A stretch of DNA of 14,043 nt, taken from the NCBI GenBank assembly GCA_943356515.1, contig CALRFM010000016.1:1-14043 (forward strand), read 5' to 3'. The notes beneath the pieces are model-generated. The model was not told where the DNA came from. It saw only the letters and a list, made by a program, of their open reading frames with translations, and did not search any database. Made by a program: the position numbers and the translations under genes. The DNA comes from Patescibacteria group bacterium. GTDB taxonomy: Bacteria > Patescibacteriota > Microgenomatia > UBA1406 > GWC2-37-13. This document shows positions 7,892 to 14,043 of the stretch, piece by piece (positions within the stretch are counted from its first letter, which is position 1; the number at the start of each line of letters is the position of its first letter).

Positions 7892-9513
7892 AGATATGAA
7901 TAACTTATCAGTAGTATACCGCTCAGAAGGGCTATGCAACTCGCGATCTGTTGCACCAGAGTCTGGTGATATGTTACAGTAATTTCACGATTGTGGTCTG
8001 TTTTAGCTATAATCGGCCTACCGATAGTATCATAGGATTCTGGCACCAACACATCCCCTTCACTTGTGATCGTCCAATACTGTGCATTGTGAATATTGAT
8101 AATAGCATCTTTCCCTGCTTCTTGTGAAATTGTTCTGTCAAACAAAGCCTCATTATTCCTTGGAATATTTGATGCATCTCTAAATGCGTTATTTGCAAGA
8201 AGTCTCCACGTATTGTAATCGGCAGAAATGGGAAGATATTCGGCAACTTTGTATGCCGCAACATTTGTGATGTATTCTGACGATATGAAACGATCGTTAT
8301 ACTCATCTTGTGTAATATTGTTTCCCTGGAAGAATTTGGCATTCAATCCCAAGATTCCAACAGTGAGTAGGATCATAAACACCAAAAAAACTCTTTTAGG
8401 AATATTTCTAGAACTTGCCGATACTCCATATGCTCCAAAAAATGATAATCCGAATAGAGCAAACAATAAGAATCGCCATGGGAATTGGAATAATGAAAGC
8501 ATTCCTTCAAACATATGCCATACTGGTGCTGAGTATTTTGTAGTCATAAAGATACTTCCCACAAGAAGAATGGCTATAGATATTGGAATAATTCGATGTT
8601 TTTTCTTTGGTTTTTTAACAAGATTCCATACGAGAAGACCAATTCCAGCAGTTCCCATAAGGAGTTGTAGTTTCCCGAGCATAAACGACATGCCGTCAAG
8701 CTGACATCCAGTAGTAGATCCGCCGTAACCCCATGGAGAATACCATAATTGTGATGGGCAAACAAAATGATCTTTATACTGGGTCAATATCGCAACATCC
8801 TGCGCATGAACAAAAGGAAGTTCAACTATTGCAGGGATCAGAAAATATGCACTTAACAACAATCCCCCCAATACAGATATCAGCGCAAATTTATTCTTAA
8901 TCAAAACTGAATAGGCAAGCAATATGAAAACAGCAAGAAGAGAAAATATATTATGCACTGAAAATAAGAACGATAGTACGAGAGCGGTTATAAAAAGTCG
9001 TTTTTTATCCACCGTACTTAATAAATACAAGCCAATAGGAAAGAGTGCCAAAAACCAAATTTCAGCTAAATTCCCCCGGACAAATATATCTACCGCTACA
9101 AATGGAGATGTTATGTATAGGAGTCCACCAATGAGACTTCCCCAGCCAGAAACATATTGTTTAAGAAACTGCACCATTCCCATACACGCAATGATGAGTG
9201 CCAACAGATAACTTATCTCCAGTGACGAAGCAATAGGTATTCCGGTAAGGTGGATTGCCGAGGTAACCCAATATGCAAACGGAGCATAGTAGTTAAATAG
9301 GGGGTACCCCATACCAAAGGACATGTTGGGTGATATTCGTGGAGGAATATGTCCATGAGTTATATTGAGAGTAAACTCTGACACGCGAGCGGCTTGTGTT
9401 TCGTCATGAGCTATAAACGTTTTGTCATCGAACGGATTTAGATCTCTACCGAAAAAGATTATGATACATACCAAAAGAGCAGCGAGTATGAGGTTATAGT
9501 ATTTATTGACCAT
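7864..9513 (-). CDS. PTPS-related GT-C-like integral membrane protein (paralogue 2)
   Basis: A 549-aa member of the same PF10131 membrane family as the gene at 2243-3889. Visible features: a first helix at about 7-21; D37-E38 and R43 in the first outer loop; G54-HIPPR59; FGMGYPLFNYYAP at 66-78, close to the family consensus; VDIFVRGNLAE at 141-151 with the family Glu151 intact; and FQFPWR at 342-347. About ten helices are followed by a polar C-terminal domain (about 400-515) and one last helix near 520-540. Unlike the other copy, it lacks the YFPGW motif in the C-terminal domain but keeps every loop residue expected for activity. Known members are annotated as hypothetical or glycosyltransferase-like; no reaction is established to my knowledge. 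It starts inside the upstream gene (11-nt overlap) and its end overlaps the flippase start by 28 nt, consistent with one transcript. Confidence 0.83.
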   Translation of the reverse strand: MVNKYYNLILAALLVCIIIFFGRDLNPFDDKTFIAHDETQAARVSEFTLNITHGHIPPRISPNMSFGMGYPLFNYYAPFAYWVTSAIHLTGIPIASSLEISYLLALIIACMGMVQFLKQYVSGWGSLIGGLLYITSPFVAVDIFVRGNLAEIWFLALFPIGLYLLSTVDKKRLFITALVLSFLFSVHNIFSLLAVFILLAYSVLIKNKFALISVLGGLLLSAYFLIPAIVELPFVHAQDVAILTQYKDHFVCPSQLWYSPWGYGGSTTGCQLDGMSFMLGKLQLLMGTAGIGLLVWNLVKKPKKKHRIIPISIAILLVGSIFMTTKYSAPVWHMFEGMLSLFQFPWRFLLFALFGLSFFGAYGVSASSRNIPKRVFLVFMILLTVGILGLNAKFFQGNNITQDEYNDRFISSEYITNVAAYKVAEYLPISADYNTWRLLANNAFRDASNIPRNNEALFDRTISQEAGKDAIINIHNAQYWTITSEGDVLVPESYDTIGRPIIAKTDHNREITVTYHQTLVQQIASCIALLSGILLISYSYLWNKNQNTT

Positions 9514-11017
9514 GGGTTAGTTTATATACGTAGAGTGCTTTGTTGCCAACGGGCTTTTCATATTTTTTTACAAACTCCATGGGCCAATGGTCTGGGAATT
9601 CCGTGCGGTGTGAGAATACGATATATACTGTTCGATCTTCAAGTCGCGGTTGATATTCAATAAGATGTACTTTATCGAGTGGCCAGAATCCATCAATGGC
9701 TACTGCATCACCTTCTTGTAAATATACTCTTAGTACATCTCCAACCAATCCAAAATCGCCTTCTGCCATAATAAGGACAGGCTTCCCAATTGACTCCTCT
9801 CTTACGCTTTGCATAAATTCACCTGCGCCCCACACTGCCGTCACCCCTTCCACATATTGCCCTCTGTCAACTGGTGGCAGGCTAGCTTGTGCCGGGTTGA
9901 AAAGGAGCGCATAGTTGAAATAAGCCATACTCGAGAGAAGTATGACGAAGGCATAATATATGTATTTCCATTTAGATTGAATAAAGAAATAAGTTGCAGA
10001 AATAATGACAATACTGCTATAAAACAATACATACCGTGGGAATAATATTTTTGCAAATAACGATATTGCAACATAGGGCATAAGGATAAACACGCTCAAA
10101 TACAGCGCAAATAACCGCTCTTTTTTATACAGCAAAAAGAGCCCGATAATACTAAAGGGAATAATAAGCCAACCAGACTCCCAGGCAATATACAGGGGGA
10201 TTACGCGAAAATTATGAGAGTATGCAAAGGGAGTTGCTATAAACTCTGCAAACGTCATAACAAAGGTGGTATTTTTTTGTGCAACAATATGAAAGTATGG
10301 TGAGAGTCGCTGTATATTATAAAAAATTAAACTTATTCCCACAGCTGCTGAAAGGAGCACTCCATAGTTAACCGTTTTGGAAATAATCGATTTGAGTGAA
10401 TCTTTCAAATAAAGTACCGGGGCAAACAGAGCAAGCATGAGAAACATACGTGACGATGATTTAGCAAGGAGCGAAGTGCCGCCGATAAACCCCAGCATAA
10501 GTGCCGTATCTAGTCTCCGATTTTTCGCAAGCCAGATAGAAAAGAATAGTATCCATATGAATCCGGCATTCACTGCTGAATCGACAAGTGCAAACCGATC
10601 ATAAAGCAACGTATAGGGAAGAAATATATAGAGTATTGCACCTACTACTGCTGCTCGCTTCCCCCATAGATAAAAGAGGAAAGAATATATACCCGTGAGA
10701 GCCATAAACCCAGTAGCTACTGAGAAAAGTCGTCCCGCAAATAATGCATTATGGGGAAATAATTTAAGAAAGGGAATAGTTCCCCATGTCTGAAGTGGCT
10801 GACGGCCATCAGTAACAGATATGAATCGCCACGACGCATCTTTCCAAGCCACCTGCGCCCATCGAATGTATATGCCTTCATCTGAAAATATGGGCCATGT
10901 ATCTAGATTAATAAGTCGTGAAGCTGCATATAATCCAATTATTATTAGGACAATAACAACATCGCGTATTCGAATATTTTTTTTGATAAAAGAATATATT
11001 ACTTCTATGGAAAACAT
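9503..11017 (-). CDS. GT39-like membrane glycosyltransferase
   Basis: A 504-aa GT-C protein likely using a polyprenyl-phosphate sugar at the outer face. Visible features: a basic N-terminus (K12, K13, R16, R18) then a helix at about 19-33; SRLINLD at 33-39; the catalytic-type S45-D46-E47-G in the first outer loop; D70-GRQPLQTW at 70-78, where relatives have a D-K-P-P-L or similar pair; AGRLFS; an RFALVDSA stretch; and FPRYVLFYSS in a later loop, matching the arginine-containing loop of bacterial GT39 proteins. Around eleven helices end near residue 370, and a soluble C-terminal domain of about 130 residues follows. The start ATG 11017 is the only one in the run not overlapped by the upstream gene: a 21-bp gap separates them. 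That gap shows no Shine-Dalgarno sequence but holds a TATACT box six bases before the ATG. The end overlaps the next gene by 11 nt. Specific sugar and acceptor unknown. Confidence 0.85.
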   Translation of the reverse strand: MFSIEVIYSFIKKNIRIRDVVIVLIIIGLYAASRLINLDTWPIFSDEGIYIRWAQVAWKDASWRFISVTDGRQPLQTWGTIPFLKLFPHNALFAGRLFSVATGFMALTGIYSFLFYLWGKRAAVVGAILYIFLPYTLLYDRFALVDSAVNAGFIWILFFSIWLAKNRRLDTALMLGFIGGTSLLAKSSSRMFLMLALFAPVLYLKDSLKSIISKTVNYGVLLSAAVGISLIFYNIQRLSPYFHIVAQKNTTFVMTFAEFIATPFAYSHNFRVIPLYIAWESGWLIIPFSIIGLFLLYKKERLFALYLSVFILMPYVAISLFAKILFPRYVLFYSSIVIISATYFFIQSKWKYIYYAFVILLSSMAYFNYALLFNPAQASLPPVDRGQYVEGVTAVWGAGEFMQSVREESIGKPVLIMAEGDFGLVGDVLRVYLQEGDAVAIDGFWPLDKVHLIEYQPRLEDRTVYIVFSHRTEFPDHWPMEFVKKYEKPVGNKALYVYKLTHGQ

Positions 11018-11023
11018 GATTTA

Positions 11024-11029
11024 AGTATA
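11024..11029 (-). promoter_or_regulatory. Possible -10 box for a leaderless start at 11017
   Basis: On the minus strand TATACT is followed by six bases and then ATG, which would place transcription start exactly on the A of the start codon. This falls in the only intergenic gap of the leftward run, where no ribosome-binding site is visible. There is no -35 match at the usual distance (TAGCCT), and the window is AT-rich, so a chance match is quite possible. Confidence 0.25.
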
Positions 11030-11038
11030 CACGACAAG

Positions 11039-12496
11039 TTAGTTTGAGGCTATATAGAGAATATATGGATTATAGGTTTGGAGCACATCATATTGAGTTA
11101 TTATATCGAGAGCCTCACTGTCATTTTGATGTACGGCAATACAATATCCATCACGCGACTCAGCATCGATGTTTGCCAATTCCTCAAGAGTATATATAAA
11201 AGAAAGATCGCCTTCAAAGTAATACACCATAGATGGATGATTGCCCCACCATTTACTAGTGGTGATCAAGAGATCCATACTCTCCAGAGTTTGTGATGCA
11301 ATACGCCCTTCAGGTTCAATCATCACATACAGCGTCTCGCATCTGTCGCCGGCCTCTTTGGCAAGAATATGATGAGGGTCAGTGGAAGAATAAAAATCAT
11401 CAAGTACTGTTTGCTGTACAAAATAGTACTGTAATACCATACCCATCGCGACGATTATCACACTCATATACACCAGTCTAAATCGTTTCAGCAGTATAAG
11501 AGGGTACAGCATAAGAAGTGCAAATTGACCCAAATACGGATGTCCATACCAAAATATTTTTGTTTTTGTAAGGTTGAGAAACAAAAACCAAGGAAACAAA
11601 AAAAGAGCAAACAGCACGTGTTTGTTACTTAATTGTTTCTTAAACCACTGAGTTATCAAAATTATAAATCCCACAACAGAAATGAATGCATATCTTCCAT
11701 ATTGTTCGAAAAGTAAATCAATATAAAATGTGCGTTTACCAAAATGAGATTCTATAGATGCTGTTACTCGTTTTACATGACTTTCATAGAAATGTTGATA
11801 TAAAAAGGGTTCGCCATATGCTGCAAACATGGCTAAGTGCCAAAGGCCAAGAATGCCAACTTGTAACACAAGTCGCTTTATCTGTAGCAAAACTTCTTTT
11901 AATGAGATCTGCTTAGTTGCAAATTGATAGGTATAAAATAAGCCCATTATTCCCACAGGGTAAAATCCAATAAGAGATTTGCTATATACGGCCAAGGACA
12001 AAAAGAGGAGCGATACCCAGAACCGCTTGTAAAACACCATGTAGCCCAGCCAGCCAAGAAGTAAAAATATATCGACATTTAATACCTGAGCACGTTGCAG
12101 AAAAATCGAAGTGAGTGAGGTTATTATAACAACAAGCGTAGTAAGCCATGATTCTTTTAATACCTTGAAATAGAGGGCATATAGCAACCCTAATGCAAAA
12201 GTACTCAAAAAGAGAGTAGCGAGTCTGCTGGATATTTCTGGCAATAGAAATGGTGTTGCGCGAATGATAAGTCCATAAAAGAGAGGCACCAGTGGCGGTT
12301 TATCGAGCCATGCTTGCCCTTGCCACAAGGGAACAATTGACCAGCCATTGATCATCTCCTTACCCACTTGGGCGTAAATAGACTCATCCCAATCAAAGAA
12401 GGGGAAGGGGTTTTGAATAAGTTTGACGCCAAAAATAATGGTATAGAAAAGAAGATACAAAATGACAGGCCAATGGTTTTTAAGTATTTTGTTCAT
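11039..12496 (-). CDS. ArnT/GT39-like membrane glycosyltransferase
   Basis: A 485-aa GT-C protein and the closest of the set to the ArnT/PMT_2 pattern. Visible features: a first helix at about 10-26; FDWDESIYAQVGKEM with the catalytic-type D37-E38; WLDKPPLVP with D65-K66-P67-P68, the classic second motif; ISSRLAT; QRAQVLNVDIF, where relatives have an Asp-containing loop; and NLTKTKIFWYGHPYLGQFALL, corresponding to the conserved Lys-Tyr-Pro periplasmic loop of ArnT. About ten helices end near residue 365 and a polar 120-residue C-terminal domain follows, richer in acidic residues than the membrane part. ArnT itself adds aminoarabinose to lipid A. This relative should be read only as a polyprenyl-phosphate-dependent transferase, because its neighbours point to surface glycan assembly rather than lipid A. 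The start shares ATGA with the upstream stop (12493-12496), so translation is coupled. Confidence 0.87.
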   Translation of the reverse strand: MNKILKNHWPVILYLLFYTIIFGVKLIQNPFPFFDWDESIYAQVGKEMINGWSIVPLWQGQAWLDKPPLVPLFYGLIIRATPFLLPEISSRLATLFLSTFALGLLYALYFKVLKESWLTTLVVIITSLTSIFLQRAQVLNVDIFLLLGWLGYMVFYKRFWVSLLFLSLAVYSKSLIGFYPVGIMGLFYTYQFATKQISLKEVLLQIKRLVLQVGILGLWHLAMFAAYGEPFLYQHFYESHVKRVTASIESHFGKRTFYIDLLFEQYGRYAFISVVGFIILITQWFKKQLSNKHVLFALFLFPWFLFLNLTKTKIFWYGHPYLGQFALLMLYPLILLKRFRLVYMSVIIVAMGMVLQYYFVQQTVLDDFYSSTDPHHILAKEAGDRCETLYVMIEPEGRIASQTLESMDLLITTSKWWGNHPSMVYYFEGDLSFIYTLEELANIDAESRDGYCIAVHQNDSEALDIITQYDVLQTYNPYILYIASN

Positions 12497-13761
12497 ATAG
12501 CTTTAGTATTAAAATCGTATGTGCCATCTAAATAGGGTTGAAGTAATGTTGGGTGAATTTCAAATGCTGCGGGAAATACAAGTCTCTGAAATACAAAATA
12601 TGTCCGAAGCTCATATATGGCCGACAATGCTACGATAACAAAAATTACGTACAGTATGTATCGTTTAGGAATAGGAAGTTTGATATAAAACATTCCAAGT
12701 AGCGCTTGACCTGCAAAATATACAATAGAAGGGATAACGGTTACGCCGCGCAGGGCATTCGGGTTTTCCCATGGGTAGGTAAGAAGTGGCGGAAGTATTC
12801 CAAGAACAAAATACACTAAGAAAAATGCATTATACCCCTTTTTAAACCTTACTAAACTGATCACAAGTCCCGCTACAAACAATAATCCAAGAATGGGGTT
12901 AAGCATGGGCTTGCCTGGATAGTTATGGCGTCCGTTCATATCACCTTTTATAAGAAACATACTGCCCACACTCTTGACATTTTGAATCATAAAGTCAGTT
13001 TTCTCTGCAATACTCAGTTGTTCACTTTGCAGAAAGAAGAGTTCATAAATGCGGTTATCGTCATGCTTTGCAAAGTATATATTAAGGGGGAGACTAAGAA
13101 GAATAATAGGGATTATAAATATCAAAAGGTTTTTAAACTTGATTCCATCAATAATCAAAAAGATGAGAGGTAATATAAAAAACATTCTCCCAGGCGTATA
13201 TGAGTTATATGCAAGTCCAGCACAAATGCCTGTTATCAGCAAATATCGCATGCTCTTCTTTTGTCGAAAGAGAATAAATGCAAGAATGCCTCCAAGCTCA
13301 AATAAGAGGACTGTGGTTGCCTCAAATCCAAACCTTGCAAATCCAAAGTACCACCGCATCGAACTGAAAAGAATGGTAAGCAAAAGAGGCATCCAAGTCT
13401 TTACTATTTGTGATAATTTTTCTTTCTCTTGCAGTATGATTTTGAAAATGTAATAAATAAGAGCGGTGTCTACAATACCAAATAAAGCCGATGGGAGTCG
13501 TACCGCAAACATCGTTCCCCCAAATAGTTTTATTGAGAAGAGAAGAATATAAAAGTATAGAGTGGCATGCCCAGTAGCAAGCTGTGTATAAGGAATATAG
13601 GAATGGTTATCGAGAGATTGTGCCAGCAATATAAATTCAGCTTCATCTAAACTAATGTTTTGAGGAAGAAACGGGAATTCAATAAATATAATAATCGCCG
13701 ATATGGTAACTGCAATAAAGGGCAGTAGAATATTAGCGAGGGTATTTTTTAAGAATGTCAT
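12493..13761 (-). CDS. GT39-like membrane glycosyltransferase (short form)
   Basis: A 422-aa GT-C protein. Visible features: a helix at about 11-28; the catalytic-type D39-E40 in NISLDEAEFIL; G64-HATLYFY at 64-71, standing where relatives carry D-K-P-P or H-P-P; VRLPSALFG at 87-95; R143-FGFE147; YNSYTPGR192, a Tyr-Pro-Gly-Arg loop frequent in this subgroup; GDMNGRHNYPGKP in a later outer loop, another subgroup signature; and PNALRG before the last helices. Unlike the other three GT39-like proteins here, it stops soon after the final helix: only about 30 residues remain and there is no large soluble C-terminal domain. The start overlaps the preceding DPM1/ALG5-like gene by 29 nt with no clear ribosome-binding site, and the end overlaps the next start by 4 nt. 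It could use the product of the adjacent polyprenyl-phosphate sugar synthase; that link is inferred from position only. Confidence 0.85.
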   Translation of the reverse strand: MTFLKNTLANILLPFIAVTISAIIIFIEFPFLPQNISLDEAEFILLAQSLDNHSYIPYTQLATGHATLYFYILLFSIKLFGGTMFAVRLPSALFGIVDTALIYYIFKIILQEKEKLSQIVKTWMPLLLTILFSSMRWYFGFARFGFEATTVLLFELGGILAFILFRQKKSMRYLLITGICAGLAYNSYTPGRMFFILPLIFLIIDGIKFKNLLIFIIPIILLSLPLNIYFAKHDDNRIYELFFLQSEQLSIAEKTDFMIQNVKSVGSMFLIKGDMNGRHNYPGKPMLNPILGLLFVAGLVISLVRFKKGYNAFFLVYFVLGILPPLLTYPWENPNALRGVTVIPSIVYFAGQALLGMFYIKLPIPKRYILYVIFVIVALSAIYELRTYFVFQRLVFPAAFEIHPTLLQPYLDGTYDFNTKAI

Positions 13762-14043
13762 ACCATTTAATAGTGAGTATATCTTTCAAGCTCTCCAGCG
13801 ATGATTTAATAAACGTAACGTTTTTTGTTTCCACATGCCTCCATATTACCTGAACTTCTTTAATAGAATACTTAAGAATATATCCAAGAAATAAAAATTC
13901 TAAATCAAAGCCAGCAGAAACTGATGAGCCAGTTTTTTCATGCCTATCTTTAAACACCTGCAAATTCTTAATAATGTCTTGCGCTGCGCTCGTTTTAAAC
14001 AATTTGAATCCGCATTGTGTGTCATACACACCTCGAAGCCCAA
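13733..14043 (-). CDS. DPM1/ALG5-like polyprenyl-phosphate glycosyltransferase, C-terminal part (cut by right edge)
   Basis: The last 102 or so residues of a family 2 glycosyltransferase of the dolichyl-phosphate beta-glucosyltransferase/mannosyltransferase type. Visible: GLRGVYDTQCGFKLF, the hallmark DTQCGFKLF motif; then AGFDLEFLFLGYILKYSI (the conserved Asp-x-Glu with a leucine-rich helix); then EVQVIWRH, matching the family's Glu-Val-Pro-Val-x-Trp end. The usual catalytic N-terminal half lies outside the window. A GTG at 14029 is internal, because the motif and the open frame continue to the edge. No C-terminal membrane helices follow, so it is more like ALG5 or soluble DPM1 than the GtrB/ArnC forms with two helices. 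The enzyme would load a sugar from a nucleotide donor onto a polyprenyl phosphate at the cytosolic face, supplying the GT-C enzymes encoded downstream. The 29-nt overlap with the next gene supports co-transcription. Confidence 0.87.
   Translation of the reverse strand, partial: GLRGVYDTQCGFKLFKTSAAQDIIKNLQVFKDRHEKTGSSVSAGFDLEFLFLGYILKYSIKEVQVIWRHVETKNVTFIKSSLESLKDILTIKWYDILKKYPR

Noticed and set aside
7892..7939. Upstream extension of the flippase gene to 7939
   Set aside because: The codon at 7939 is TTG, the extra 16 residues are polar and atypical, and they lie wholly inside the upstream gene; ATG 7891 is the better start.
8228..8704. 158-aa open frame on the plus strand
   Set aside because: It is antisense to a well-supported PTPS-related gene, has no recognisable domain and no ribosome-binding site; a shadow of the real frame.
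13049..13453. 134-aa open frame on the plus strand
   Set aside because: Antisense to the GT39-like gene at 12493-13761, basic low-information sequence with no domain; a shadow.
14027..14029. GTG at 14029 as the start of a small 98-aa protein
   Set aside because: The frame stays open to the window edge and the DPM1/ALG5 signature runs across this codon, so it is an internal valine.
1..14043. CRISPR array, tRNA, rRNA, toxin-antitoxin or defence system
   Set aside because: Apart from the pair at 90-145, I noticed no regular repeats, RNA-gene sequence or defence-type protein; all long frames are glycan-assembly membrane proteins or GT2 enzymes.

Overview
The window is a dense block of genes for membrane-linked glycan assembly from a small-genome bacterium. 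I infer a Patescibacteria/CPR member, most likely Microgenomates-like. The reasons are many overlapping, mostly Shine-Dalgarno-poor genes, many large GT-C-type membrane glycosyltransferases with diverged sequences, and two proteins of the '6-pyruvoyl-tetrahydropterin synthase-related' membrane family, which I associate with such genomes. This is recall and inference, since no marker gene is present. TAA, TAG and TGA all act as stops: TGA ends the genes at 5557-6456 and 12493-13761. The code is therefore standard table 11, which argues against the TGA-recoded CPR lineages.

Layout: (1) 1-162 is a non-coding edge. It holds a possible first dozen codons of a leftward gene (start at 35), a 10-bp-arm inverted repeat just upstream of it, and two 24-bp direct repeats. 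I read this, with low confidence, as the end of an insertion sequence. (2) 163-3889 carries two rightward genes four bases apart: a 691-aa PIG-M/GT87-like GT-C protein with an extra soluble domain, and a 548-aa PTPS-related GT-C-like protein. (3) 14043-3833 is one continuous leftward run of eight genes: a DPM1/ALG5-like polyprenyl-phosphate sugar synthase (cut by the right edge), three GT39-like membrane glycosyltransferases, a second PTPS-related protein, a Wzx/MOP-type flippase, a WaaE-like cytosolic GT2, and a fourth GT39-like enzyme. Seven of the eight overlap a neighbour by 4-29 nt; the only gap is 21 bp. The two gene groups converge and overlap tail to tail by 57 bp. No gene-free stretch exceeds 300 bases.

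How they may work together (inference): the DPM1/ALG5-like enzyme loads a sugar onto a polyprenyl phosphate at the cytosolic face. The WaaE-like GT2 extends a lipid-linked glycan, and the flippase moves it across the membrane. The GT-C enzymes then use polyprenyl-phosphate sugars on the outer face to build or attach a surface polysaccharide or protein-linked glycan. The notable feature is the proportion: seven GT-C-fold proteins against two cytosolic transferases and one flippase. That suggests most of the sugar diversity is added outside the membrane. No CRISPR array, tRNA, rRNA or defence system is visible.
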